This document shows, piece by piece, positions 55,601 to 64,000 of a stretch of 64,000 nucleotides of DNA. The position numbers and the translations under genes are program-made. The stretch comes from AP-15 sp963703665 (GTDB lineage: Bacteria > Pseudomonadota > Alphaproteobacteria > ATCC43930 > CGMCC-115725), in contig CAVPFB010000004.1 of assembly GCA_963703665.1 (NCBI GenBank), positions 558,001 to 622,000 of the forward strand, given 5' to 3'. Positions within the stretch are counted from its first letter, which is position 1. The number at the start of each line of letters is the position of its first letter. Below the pieces are notes generated by a model. The model made no database searches, had not been told where the DNA came from, and saw only the letters and a list, made by a program, of their open reading frames with translations.

Positions 55601-55792
55601 AAAGATCCGGAATTCGAGAAACGAGGTCCGGGTCTCGGCGGCGATGCCCCAGCCCAACAGCGACAGAAGCACCAGCACCGTCGCCACGCGCAACAGGATG
55701 ACGATGCGCGCAAACCACCGCCCATCCCGCCCGCCGCGCCGCCGCGCCCGGCGTCGGCCCTGCAACAAATGTTCCCAGACCGCTTCGACCAT
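52658..55792 (-). CDS. bifunctional transglycosylase/transpeptidase, PBP1-like
   Basis: Peptidoglycan synthase of 1044 residues, unusually long for class A penicillin-binding proteins (about 800-850). A basic cytosolic tail and one membrane helix (residues 36-53, VATVLVLLSLLGWGIAA) come first. The glycosyltransferase domain has SLSYIEDRDLFAPRD near residue 182 (the catalytic Glu) and GASTLATQTEKFRHSPDGR near residue 226, a degenerate form of GGSTITQQ. The transpeptidase domain carries S-x-x-K as GSTAKLR near residue 514, SxN as NSINLAF and KTGT as GGKTGTGDN near residue 937. A long insertion of about 200 residues separates the SxN and KTGT motifs and has the look of a helical regulatory region. 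The motifs are intact, so both activities are expected. Confidence 0.9.
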   Translation of the reverse strand: MVEAVWEHLLQGRRRARRRGGRDGRWFARIVILLRVATVLVLLSLLGWGIAAETRTSFLEFRIFSDLARELTFSVGSGPSKTILFPKGGPYDQRLGYAELPNFVRALGEDHFIVARQARWSPSLEHFVEDGGYAVYREKTRAGLQLFDRYGAPLYRARYPERTYRNFASIPPLVVASLSYIEDRDLFAPRDPERNPAVDWDRFMLAAAGRVAGIVDRRLRAGGASTLATQTEKFRHSPDGRTPDIAEKLRQMVTASTRAYLDGPDTTAARRDIVTAYLDTEPLGSRPGFGEIIGLPEALWHWYGTDLAEADRVLSWPAATQAQLARKGEVYRQVLSLLLAGRRPAYYLDADHAALAALTDRYLRLLSTGGVIDPALRDAALTAPFGFRTEEAPEAPPPVAGNQAADQLSDELVARLHLPNLYALDRLDLSGWASIDQAVQQRIGEVLSRLGEPAYDRSLGLVGHQLLGGADPSRLAWSVVLYERAARCNYVRVRADSLNEPFDINSGARLQLGSTAKLRTLITYLDIVDGLHRKLAAWPRSRLLAEAAAAKDDPITRWAAGYLADAKQRGRRPMLDAAMARTYSASPGTFFTGGGMQSFANFAKWENHERPSVADAFANSINLAFVRLMRDVVDYYVAAGGRRTAELLTDPDDPRRMVYLWRFAAQEGEQFLARFWRDYHGLTPQQALDLLASRTRPDPRRLAVVFRTVRPDATKDALAAFLARRLPDAGLDGDNLWDLYREASPREVSLQDRGAIAGVHPLELWLVAYLQQYPGASRAEMLRASEPARQQVYAWLFEPRSAHLQTLRIRTLLEQSAFDQILQNWRRQGYPFARLVPSLGTVLGSSGDRPDALASLIGIIVNDGMRLPTVDVQRLDFAVGTPYETDMTMMPRPQRVLDPAVAETVRQALVTVVAHGTATAVRGIYHMADGSPLPVGGKTGTGDNRLDRFGSGGRLVSQRVVDRTATFAFFLGNRFFGTVTAYVPGAIAAHYDFTSALAVHLLKAIRPQLEPLLDSPAPPLPAVAAAPNPDWSDGIPGSTTAPPD

Positions 55793-55943
55793 GACGGCCG
55801 CCCGACCCTCTTGATATGGCGGCTGGCAAACGCCCTACAATGTCTTCCGATCCATTGTCTTTCGCCAAAGACGAGGGAGCGGCGCCGCAGCCTCTGCGGC
55901 GCCGAGCGCGAGCTGCAGTATCGGGTGAGCGGCGTGCAGCCGC

Positions 55944-56192
55944 TCAGCCGCCGCCGATCTTCGGGATCAGATAGACTTCGCTGTCCGGAGCGAGCGGGGC
56001 GAGATAAGCGTCCTGGTAGATCTCGCCGTTGATCGCCACCGCCATCCCTTCCTCGACCTGATGGCCGAGGCCGGGGAAGCGGCGGTCGAGCTCCAGGATC
56101 AGCCGGCGGAAATTATTGGCCTCGACGTCGAACTCGGAGAGTCCGCCGGTAAACCGGCGGGCCGCCGAGCCAGAGATCACGACGTGGGGCAT
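55944..56192 (-). CDS. MoaD/ThiS family sulfur-carrier protein
   Basis: An 82-residue ubiquitin-like protein ending in the diagnostic Gly-Gly (PKIGGG). The fold is suggested by VVISGSAARRFTGGLSEFDVEANNFRRLILELDRRFPGLG and the strand VAINGEIYQDAY. After C-terminal thiocarboxylation it can donate sulfur for molybdopterin or thiazole synthesis. It starts 11 bp downstream of the molybdenum hydroxylase subunit gene, so it is likely part of that operon, possibly as a dedicated sulfur donor for cofactor maturation. Confidence 0.82.
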   Translation of the reverse strand: MPHVVISGSAARRFTGGLSEFDVEANNFRRLILELDRRFPGLGHQVEEGMAVAINGEIYQDAYLAPLAPDSEVYLIPKIGGG

Positions 56193-56202
56193 CGACAGTG
56201 CT

Positions 56203-58495
56203 CTATTCCGCCGCCTTCAACATCGGCTCCCGCGCGTCGAGCGCCGCGCGCAGCCGCGGCGGCGACATCGGCAGATCGCGCAGGCGCACCCCGGTCGCGG
56301 CGGCGATCGCGTTGGCGACGGCGGCCATCGGCGGCACGATCGGCACCTCGCCGACGCCGCGCGCGCCGAACGGATGGCGCGGGTTCGGCACCTCGACCAT
56401 GACCGCCTCGATCATCGGCATGTCCGAGGCGACCGGGCAGCGGTAATCGAGAAAGCCAGGGTTTTCGAGCCGCCCGTCCTTGTCGTAAATGTATTCCTCG
56501 TTCAAGGCCCAGCCGACCCCCTGGGTCACGCCGCCCTGGATCTGGCCCTCGACATAGGAGGGATGGATCGCCCGGCCGACATCCTGCACTGCGGTATAGC
56601 GCAGGATCTTGACATGCCCGGTCTCGCGGTCGACCTCGACATCGCAGATATGGGTGGCAAAGCCCGGGCCGGCCCCCTGCGCGTTGATCGACACCTCGGC
56701 GCTGATCGGTCCACCGGTCCGCCCCGATTTGAGCGCGATCTCAGCCAACGGCAACGGCTCGAAGCTGCCGGCATTGGCGCCCGCGGGATAGGCCTTGCCG
56801 TCCTTCCACTCGACCGCGTCTGGGGGGATGTCCCAGATCATCGCGGCGCGCTGCTTCAGCTGCTCGACGACCTTCTCCGCGGCTTGCGTCGTCGCCATGC
56901 CGGTGGCGAAGGTCACGCGGCTGCCGCCGGTCAGAAACGAAAAGCCGATCGAGCTGGTGTCGGCGACGATCGGGCGCACCCGCTCGACCGGGATGCCGAG
57001 CACCTCGGCCGCCATCATCGCCATCGACGCGCGCGAGCCGCCGATGTCCGGGGTGCCGACCGCCACGACCGCGGTGCCGTCTTCATTGATGTGGCACGCC
57101 GCACTCAACTCGCCGCCAATATTGAACCAGAAGCCGGAGGCGATGCCGCGCCCCTGGTTGGGGCCGAGTTTTTCCTTCAGATGCGGATGGTTCAGCGCCG
57201 CATCTACGGTCTCGGCATAGCCGATATTGACGTAGGTCGGCCCATGCGCCGCCTTGGTGCCGTCTTTGGCGGCGTTTTTCTCGCGCAGCCGCAATGGGTC
57301 GATGCCGAGCTGATCGGCCAACTCGTCGAGGCAGCTTTCGACGCCGTACGACGAAATCGGCGCACCCGGCGCGCGATAGGCCGCGACCTTCGGCCGGTTC
57401 GAGACGACGTCGTAGCCGACGATATTGACGTTGGGGATGTCGTACATGGCAAAGCCGCACATGCAACCCGGCCCGACCGGGGAGCCGGGGAAGGCGCCGG
57501 CCTGGTATTTGAGCACGAGGTCGGCAGCGACGATCGCGCCCGTCCTTCTTGGCGCCGATCTTGACCTCGATGACGCCGCCGGAGGTCGGTCCGGTGCCGC
57601 GGAACACCTCTTCGCGGCTCATCACGATCTTGACCGGCCGACCCGACTTCTTGGCCATCGCCAGGGCCATCGGCTCGAGATAGACGAGCGTCTTGCCGCC
57701 GAACCCGCCGCCGATCTCGGCCGGGATCGCGCGGATATCGGAAATGTCGATGCCGAGGAGCTTGGCGCAATAGGCGCGCACCATGAACTGGCCCTGGCTC
57801 GAGCTCCAGATCGTGCACTGCCCGTCGCTGGCATACGAGACGACGCAGGCATGCGGCTCGATATAGGCTTGGTGCACCGGCTTGGTCGTGTAGCGCCGCT
57901 CGATCGTGACATCGGCCTCGCGGAAGCCAGCCTCGACGTCGCCCTTGGCAAAGGCGACCCGCTTGGCAACGTTCGAGGGGTGGGTCGGCCTGGGCTCGAC
58001 GCCTTGGGTAAAGAGGTCGTCGTGCAATAGCGGAGCGTCAGGCTTCATCGCCTCTTCGACATCGATGACGTGCGGCAGCACATGATAGGCGACCTCGATC
58101 AGCTCGCAGGCCTCTTCGGCGATCGCCGGCGAGATCGCGGCGACCGCAGCCACCGCGTGCCCGTCATAGAGCGCGCGCTCGCGCGCCATGCAGTTGCGCG
58201 ACAGGTCGCGGAAGTTCATCGGCCCCTCGCCGACAAACGCTTCCTCGGATGCGATCGACGGGAAATCCTCCCAGGTGATCACCGCCTTGACCCCGGGCAA
58301 TGCCAGGGCCTTCTCGGTGTTGATCGACATGATGCGGGCATGGGCATGCGGGCTGCGCTTGACCTTGCCCCACAGCATGCCGGGCATCACCATGTCGGCG
58401 CCGAAATTGGCCCGGCCGGTGACCTTGTCGACCCCGTCGGGGCGGATCGGCCGAGTGCCGACGACCTTCTGAAATTCCTTCGCGATGAACGTCAT
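56203..58495 (-). CDS. xanthine dehydrogenase family, molybdopterin-binding large subunit 1, one frameshift
   Basis: Large subunit of a molybdenum hydroxylase, about 763 residues when joined, similar to the CoxL/CutL group. RPIRPDGVDKVTGRANFGADM opens the protein, IGGGFGGKT and YRAPGAP are typical pterin-site motifs, and GASRASMAM-like GSRASMAMMAAEVLG and GARGVGEVPIVPPMAAVANAI near the C-terminus are the Mo-site end with the conserved catalytic Glu in GVGEVP. The CO-dehydrogenase-specific Cys loop is absent, so it is a hydroxylase of carbon substrates, not CO. One frame change near 57535 is mended by removing one G (KKDGRIVAADLVLKY). It forms a tandem pair with the following gene in the operon. 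Confidence 0.88.
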
Positions 58496-58556
58496 GAAAC
58501 CTCACTCCTATTGTGCCGTTGCCCAGACAGAAGCCGACACCGGGGAAAATTGGGCT

Positions 58557-58642
58557 GTCATTGCGAGCACAGCGGAGGAATCTCGTGCCGAGGGAGCGCA
58601 AGCCGATCGAGATTGCTTCGTCGCGCTGCTCCTCGCAATGAC
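58557..58642. repeat. 86-bp intergenic hairpin repeat, GTCATTGCG family, copy 2
   Basis: Ends GTCATTGCGAG and CTCGCAATGAC are inverted repeats, with inner arms AATCTCG and CGAGATT as in the copy at 13779-13863. It separates the two large-subunit genes. Confidence 0.85.
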
Positions 58643-58649
58643 AGGACCG

Positions 58650-60945
58650 CTACTCCGCCGCCTGACGCATCGGCTCCGCCTGGTCGAGCGCCGCCCGCAG
58701 CCGCGGCGGCGACATCGGCAGATCGCGCATCCGGATCCCGGTCGCGTCGGCGATCGCGTTGGCGACGGCCGCCATCGGCGGCACGATCGGCACCTCGCCG
58801 ACGCCCCGCGCGCCGAACGGATGGCGCGGGTTCGGCACCTCGACCATGACCGTGTCGATCATCGGCATGTCGGAGGCGACCGGACAGCGATAGTCGAGGA
58901 AGCCCGGATTTTCGAGCCGCCCGTTCTTGTCGTAGATGTATTCCTCGCTCAATGCCCAGCCGACCCCCTGCGTCACGCCGCCCTGCATCTGGCCCTCGAC
59001 GTAGGAGGGATGGATCGCCCGGCCGACATCCTGGATCGCGGTGTAGCGCAGGATCTTGACGTGGCCAGTCTCGCGGTCGACCTCGACATCGCAGATATGG
59101 GTCGTGAAGCCGGGCCCTTGCCCCTGCGCGTTGATCTGGACCTCGGCGCTGATCGGGCCGCCGGTGCGCGCCGATTTGGCGGCGAGCTCCTCCAATGGCA
59201 ACGGCTCGAAGCCACCGGCATTGGCGCCGGCCGGATGGGCCTTGCCCTCCTTCCACTCGACCGCTTCGGGGCTGATGTCCCAGGTCACCGCGGCCCGCTT
59301 TTTGAGCTCCTCAACGACCTTCTGGGTTGCCTGGGTGACCGCCATGCCGCCGGCAAAAGTGACCCGGCTGCCGCCGGTCGAGGCGCTGAAGCCGATCGCC
59401 GTGGTGTCGCCGACGACCGGCCGGACATTCTCGAACGGAACCCCCAGCACCTCGGCCACCATCATCGCCATCGAGGCGCGCGAGCCGCCGATGTCGGGAT
59501 GCCCCTCGGTCACCGTGATCGTGCCGTCTTCGTTGACGTGCACCGCAGCGCTCGAATTCACCGCCGGCATTGTGCCAGAAGCCTGAGGCGATGCCGCGAC
59601 CCTGGTTCGGGCCTAGCGGCATTTGCCACTGCGGATGCGCTTTCGCTTCCTCGAGGGTTTTGGCGTAACCGATGTTCGTCCAAGTCGGTCCGTGCGCCGC
59701 TTTGGTGCCATCCTTGGCGCCGTTTTTCTGGCGCAGCTCCAACGGGTCGATGTTCAGCTCGCGGGCCAGCTCGTCGAGGCAACTTTCGATTGCGAACGCC
59801 GAGATCGGTGCGCCGGGGGCGCGATAGGCGGCGACTTTGGGACGATTGCAGAGCACGTCGTAGCCGATCGAACTCGACGTTCGGCAGGTCATACGGCGCA
59901 AAGCCGCAGATGCAGCCCTGCTGGACCGGCGAGCCCTGAAATGCGCCCGACTGGTATTTGAGCACGGCTTGGGCGGCGACGATCCGGCCGTCCTTCTTGG
60001 CGCCGAGCTTGACTTCGACGACGGCACCCGAGGTCGGTCCGGTCGCCCGGAACACTTCCTCGCGGCTCATCACGATCTTGACCGCCCGTCCCGATTTCTT
60101 CGACAGCATGTAGGCGACCGGCTCGAGGTAGACGATCGTCTTGCCGCCGAACCCGCCGCCGATCTCGGCCGGGATCGCTCGGATGTTGGCGATGTCGGCG
60201 CCGACGATGCGGGCGGTGTAGCCGCGCACCATGAACTGGCCCTGGCTCGAGCTCCAGATCGTGGTTTGGCCATCCGGCGCCACCGAAACGACGCAGGCAT
60301 GCGGCTCGATGTAGCCCTGGTGCACCGGCTTTGTCGTATAGCGCCGCTCGATGACGACCTCGGCCTCGCGGAACCCGGCCTCGACGTCTCCCTTGGTGAA
60401 GCGGACCATTTTGGAGATGTTGGAGGGCTTGGTCGGCTTGGGGTCGACGCCCGAGGTGAAGATGTCGTCATGCAGCACCGGCGCGTCCGGCGCCATCGCC
60501 GCTTCGACATCCATGACGTGCGGCAATACCTCGTATTCGACCTCGATCAGATCGAGCGCCTGCTCGGCGATCGCCGGCGAGATTGCGGCGACCGCAGCGA
60601 CCGCATGCCCTTCGTACAGCGCCTTGCCGCTTGGCCATGCAGTTGCGCGACAGGTCGCGCAGATTGGCCGGGGCGGCGCCGATAAACGCCCGTGCCGGCG
60701 TGATGTCCGGGAAATCGGCCCGTGTCGTCACCGCCTCGAACGCCCGGCAATGCCATCGCCTTGTCGGTGTTGATCGACACGATCCGGGCATGCGCGTGCG
60801 GGCTGCGCTTGATCTTGCCCCACAGCATGCCGGGCATCACCATGTCGGCGCCGAAATTGGCGCGGCCGGTGACCTTGTCGACGCCGTCCGGGCGAATCGG
60901 GCGGGTGCCGACGACTTTGAGGGTCTCTTTGTCGAGGAAACTCAT
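58650..60945 (-). pseudogene. xanthine dehydrogenase family, molybdopterin-binding large subunit 2, four frameshifts
   Basis: A second CoxL-like subunit, similar in sequence over its whole length to the previous one (start RPIRPDGVDKVTGRANF; VERRYTTKPVHQ; IGGGFGGKT; YRAPGAP; GARGVGEVPIVPP). Frame changes occur near 60740, 60630, 59872 and 59573. Each needs one base removed, and after that a normal protein of about 763 residues is obtained. The segments on both sides of each break match the paralogue, for example FPDIxPARAFIGxAPANLRDLSRNCM. If the changes are real, the gene is broken and the 56203 gene would serve alone; consistent one-base excess makes sequencing error more likely. Next to coxS (overlapping by four bases). 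Confidence 0.85.
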
Positions 60946-61427
60946 TGGGCGGCCTCCTGTCGCATGACCGCGGCGGCGTCGAGCACCGCGCGGATGATCT
61001 TGTCATAGCCGGTGCAGCGGCACAGATTGCCGGCGAGCCAATAACGCGTCTCTTCCTCGGTCGGGTTCGGATTTTCGTCGAGCAGCGCCTTGGCCGCGAC
61101 GATGAAGCCGGGCGTGCAGAACCCGCATTGCAAGGCCGCGTGCTCGAGGAATTTCTGCTGCACCGGGTGCAGATGATCGCCCTGGGCGATGCCCTCGACG
61201 GTCTGGATCTTGCGCCCTTCGGCCTCGGCGCCGAGCATCAGGCACGAGCAGACGATCTTGCCGTCGACGATGACCGTGCAGGCGCCGCAATCGCCCGAGC
61301 TGCAGCCTTCCTTGCTGCCGGTCAGGTTGAGCTCGTCGCGCAAAACGTCGAGCAGGGTCTGCTGCGGCTCGCACAGAAATTCGACGGGCTCGCCGTTGAT
61401 GATGGTCGATACGTGGTGTTTGGCCAT
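60942..61427 (-). CDS. (2Fe-2S)-binding small subunit, CoxS-like
   Basis: Iron-sulfur subunit of the molybdenum hydroxylase, 161 residues, intact. The plant-type ferredoxin cluster is in CSSGDCGACTVIVDG with a further Cys after it (CSCLMLGAE). The second cluster is in QCGFCTPGFIVAAKALLDENP and NLCRCTGYDKIIRAV. It transfers electrons from the Mo centre to FAD. Start overlaps the end of the FAD subunit gene by one base (61427), and its stop overlaps the start of the large subunit. Confidence 0.95.
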   Translation of the reverse strand: MAKHHVSTIINGEPVEFLCEPQQTLLDVLRDELNLTGSKEGCSSGDCGACTVIVDGKIVCSCLMLGAEAEGRKIQTVEGIAQGDHLHPVQQKFLEHAALQCGFCTPGFIVAAKALLDENPNPTEEETRYWLAGNLCRCTGYDKIIRAVLDAAAVMRQEAAQ

Positions 61428-62299
61428 TAGCGTGCTCCAGCGCGTTCAAAGGCAATGGTGGCCGCGCGGCGCGCAAGCACGCCGGCGACCTTGATCCGGT
61501 ATTCGATGGTGCCGCGTTTGTCGGTGATCGGGTTGCAGGCCCGCCCGGCCGCGGCGTCGAGCGCCGCCAAGGTCGGCTCGTCGAGCCGGTGCCCGATCAG
61601 CGCCTTGGCCGCCTCGTCGCAGACGATCTGGGTCGGCGCCACGGCGCCCAGGACGACCCGCGCGTCGGTGCACACGCCGCTTGCCGTCGAGCGTGACGTT
61701 GACGCCGCAGCCGACGACCGCGATGTCCATCTCGGTGCGCGGGATAAAGCGCAGATAGGCGTCGGACTGATGCGGCTTTGGTTTCGGCAGGTGGAACTCG
61801 ACGATGAACTCGCCCTTCTGCAGCGAGGTGCGGCCGGGGCCGGTGACGATCGCCTCGACCGGCGGCTTCGCGTTTGCCGTTGGGCCCGGCGATCACGCAG
61901 GTCGCGCGCGCGGCGATCATCGCCGGCACGCTGTCGGCCGCCGGCGACGCGTTGCACAGATTGCCGGCGAGCGAGGCGCGGCCCTGGATCTGCTCCGAGC
62001 CGATCAGGTCGATGCCCTCGACGATCCCCGGCCAGGCATGGGTCAGCGCCTCGTTTTCGAACAGCATGATCCCCGGGGTCGAGGCGCCGATGACGAATTG
62101 GTTCGCCTCCTCGCGGATGCCGATCAGCCCCGGGATCCGTTTGGTGTCGACGATCATGTCGGGCCGCGTCCGACCCGACCGCAGCTGCACCAGCAAGATC
62201 GGTTCCGCCGGCCAGCACTTTGGCCATGCCGGAGCTGCCGGCCAAAATCTTGACGGCCTCGTCGACGCTCGTCGGTGCGGAAAAGCTCAAACTTGGCAT
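61427..62299 (-). pseudogene. FAD-binding medium subunit, CoxM-like, three frameshifts
   Basis: FAD subunit of the molybdenum hydroxylase, about 290 residues when joined. PSLSFSAPTSVDEAVKIL opens the chain, KVLAGGTDL and RASLAGNLCNASPAADSVPAM are the FAD-binding signatures (AGGTD and GNxxNASPAAD), and the end has ACNPITDKRGTIEYRIKVAGVLARRAA. Frame changes lie near 62200, 61870 and 61680; each is mended by one base fewer. The ATG at 62299 is in a weakly scored but conserved position. First gene of the operon coxM-coxS-coxL2-coxL1-moaD. Confidence 0.85.
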
Positions 62300-62533
62300 G
62301 TTCGCTCCTGATTGACGCGGGGACCCGGACACCACGGTCCGGCCCGACAAAACTCGCTGACGCCCCGACAAAACTCGCTGACCCCCGACGAACTCGCCGA
62401 CGCAGCACGGCCGAGTCGGGGCAAGCGCCGAGCACCGCATCGCCCTCGATTACACTACCATCCCATGCGGCGGGAAGCGCTATGTTCCGATCACCTCGCC
62501 CGATTCCCACCGGATGCCGCGCTGCGCCGCACC

Positions 62534-62965
62534 ATGATCCCGATCATAGGCCATATCGTCCTCGATGACAGCCAGATCGAGGAAAACTTTATCCACGCCT
62601 CGGGTCCGGGCGGCCAGAACGTCAACAAAGTGGCGAGCGCGGTGCAGCTGCGCCTCGACCTCGCCCGCGCCGCGAGCTTGCCGCCGGAGGTGCGCGAGCG
62701 GGCCGCGCGCCTCGCCGGCCGCCGCCTGACCCAGGACGGCGTCCTGGTCATCACCGCCCGCCGCTTCCGCACCCAGCAGCGCAACCGGCAGGACGCGCTC
62801 GACCGCCTGGTGGCGCTGATCCGCCGCGCCGCCGCGCCCCCGACCCCGCGCCGCCCGACCAAGCCCACCGCCGCCGCCAAACGCCGCCGGCTCGCCGCGA
62901 AGGCCCGCCGCGCCGCGCTCAAGGAACAGCGCAGCGCGGCGCCGAACGACGACGCCGGCGAATGA
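62534..62965 (+). CDS. arfB: alternative ribosome-rescue peptidyl-tRNA hydrolase ArfB
   Basis: A 143-residue protein that enters stalled ribosomes and releases the peptide. The GGQ motif is in SGPGGQNVNKVASAV near residue 27, and IVLDDSQIEENFIHAS precedes it. The catalytic domain ends about residue 100 (RRFRTQQRNRQDALDRLV). The basic C-terminal tail (PTKPTAAAKRRRLAAKARRAAL), which anchors in the mRNA channel, is present and typical. Start 62534 was chosen because it gives the family's short N-terminus; an open frame reaches back to 62312. Divergent from the Mo-hydroxylase operon. Confidence 0.92.
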   Translation: MIPIIGHIVLDDSQIEENFIHASGPGGQNVNKVASAVQLRLDLARAASLPPEVRERAARLAGRRLTQDGVLVITARRFRTQQRNRQDALDRLVALIRRAAAPPTPRRPTKPTAAAKRRRLAAKARRAALKEQRSAAPNDDAGE

Positions 62966-63069
62966 ACGCCCGAGGCCGGACAAGGGTGTGCTGCGTCGGG
63001 CGCCGTGCGTGCTTCGAGACGCGCCCGAATCTCGGCAACGTCGAAAAAAGGCCCGCACCCAGCCGCGGC

Positions 63070-64000
63070 TCAGAAATCCATTTCGAGGGTGTAGAGCCCG
63101 CCGACATGACGATCCACCGTATAGACGATCTGGCGCTCGTCGACGAACACGTCGTTGATCTGAATGGCGCCGCTCGGCGCCCGCGCTGGCGGCTCGGGCA
63201 CGAAATAGCCGATCTCGGCCGGCTGGTAGGGATTCGAGGTGTCGTAGGCACGCAGGCCGCCGTTGAAATAGGTGGCGAGCACGATGCGGTCGGATTTCCA
63301 CGCATTGGGCTTCGGCAGATTCTCGTAAAGATTGTGCGCGCCATAGCGCGCGCCCGGCCGCATGTAGCTGTCGAGCGGCGGCAATGGGCAGGTCGCGATC
63401 GGCACCGGGTTGGTTTCCTCGCGCCCGTCGACGACCCAGACGAGCTTCGGCCAGTCCGCACCCTCGGTCCGAGTGCACTCGTCGCTGACGATCAGGAGGC
63501 CGCGGTCAAAAAACGGCACGACGGTATGGGTAAAGCCGAAATAAGGCGGGTGGTAGTCCCAGCGCGCCACCATCTTGGGCTGCGCCTTGTCGGCGATGTC
63601 GAGGATCACCAGCCCGCCGTCGATATAGCCGAGATAGGCGCGGTCGGGGCGCTCGGGATAGACGTTGGTGTTGTGCGGGCGAAAGCCGGTGTCGGCACCC
63701 TCCGGATGGCGCACCGGCGGCGGCGCGCTGTCGCCCTCGCGGGTGCCGGGCAGCCACCAGCGCCCGACCTCGACCGGTTTTGACGGGTTCTTGACGTCGA
63801 TGATCCGGTAGAACTGGTCGTCCTTCGGGTGGCTCGGCTGAAAGTCGGGCGCGCCCGAGCTCATGTGGATGTACTCGCCATCGGCGAACCATAGCTGATG
63901 GACGCCGCGCGAGGTCGGGCCGGAACAGTCGAAAAAGGCGATCGAGCGCGGGTTTTCCGGCGCCGAGATGTCGAACAGCTCGAACCCGGCAGGTTGCAGC
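63070..64000 (-). CDS. LVIVD-repeat protein, truncated by the window edge
   Basis: The C-terminal part (about 310 residues) of a beta-propeller-like protein; the start lies beyond the right edge, since the frame stays open to 64000. LVIVD repeats are visible as FYRIIDVKNPSKPVEVGRWW, GGLVILDIADKAQPKMVARW, LVWVVDGREETNPVPIATC and GGLRAYDTSNPYQPAEIGYF. HNTNVYPERPDRAYLGYIDGG and GFTHTVVPFFDRGLLIVSDEC fit the same blade pattern. Usually secreted; the substrate or partner is unknown. Confidence 0.85.
   Translation of the reverse strand, partial: LQPAGFELFDISAPENPRSIAFFDCSGPTSRGVHQLWFADGEYIHMSSGAPDFQPSHPKDDQFYRIIDVKNPSKPVEVGRWWLPGTREGDSAPPPVRHPEGADTGFRPHNTNVYPERPDRAYLGYIDGGLVILDIADKAQPKMVARWDYHPPYFGFTHTVVPFFDRGLLIVSDECTRTEGADWPKLVWVVDGREETNPVPIATCPLPPLDSYMRPGARYGAHNLYENLPKPNAWKSDRIVLATYFNGGLRAYDTSNPYQPAEIGYFVPEPPARAPSGAIQINDVFVDERQIVYTVDRHVGGLYTLEMDF

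Overview
The window is a high-GC, gene-dense stretch of an alphaproteobacterial chromosome, most likely from the Hyphomicrobiales (Rhizobiales) or a neighbouring order. The strongest markers are the block DUF3576 lipoprotein - leuS - lptE - holA (8040-12912), an HpnL-type membrane protein linked to hopanoids, HdeA-like and DUF2092 envelope proteins, and intergenic hairpin repeats with GTCATTGCG ends. No rRNA, tRNA, prophage, transposase or CRISPR array was seen.

Layout. 309-7963: small protein, enoyl-CoA hydratase, hydroxyacid dehydrogenase, small carboxymuconolactone-decarboxylase-like (CMD) protein, EF-hand protein, short-chain dehydrogenase, type II NADH dehydrogenase, luciferase-like oxidoreductase (LLM), YggS. 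8040-12912: core leuS-lptE-holA block. 12925-22107: catabolic region with two amidohydrolases, a tandem pair of CMD proteins, a candidate small RNA with promoter and terminator, an adenylate cyclase, an HpaB-like monooxygenase, a VOC dioxygenase and both subunits of a Rieske ring-hydroxylating dioxygenase. 22236-27586: ABC polysaccharide exporter operon (TPR-KpsM fusion, KpsT, KpsE, glycosyltransferase), all on the minus strand. 28019-34592: LLM oxidoreductase, methyltransferase, an unrecognised protein of about 530 residues, PPOX protein, RidA, enolase-superfamily enzyme, DUF488. 34651-39833: secreted S53 peptidase, a small secreted protein with the same N-terminal motif, an orphan beta-sandwich domain, NTF2-like protein, LysR regulator with a divergent VOC gene and a DOPA-dioxygenase-like gene. 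40843-46010: a large secreted protein followed at once by a 45-bp tandem array with perfect 20-bp palindromes, then small envelope proteins. 46116-55792: AT-rich GT87 gene, HpnL-like protein, histidine phosphatase, GH63 glucosidase, PRC-barrel protein, PBP1-type peptidoglycan synthase. 55944-62299: molybdenum hydroxylase operon with two tandem large subunits. 62534-64000: arfB and a truncated LVIVD-repeat protein.

The genes point to a soil or water heterotroph that degrades aromatic or CoA-linked organic acids through oxygenases, Mo-hydroxylase, CMD and amidohydrolase steps, with polysaccharide export and an elaborate envelope.

A strong warning: twelve otherwise well-conserved genes carry 18 net reading-frame shifts, leuS among them. 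Sixteen are repaired by removing one base and two by adding one G to a G-run. Uncorrected sequencing indels explain this better than gene decay, so the interrupted genes should be read as probably functional. The most unusual sequence feature is the palindromic array at 43353-43740, where one unit has changed at both mirror positions and kept the palindrome.
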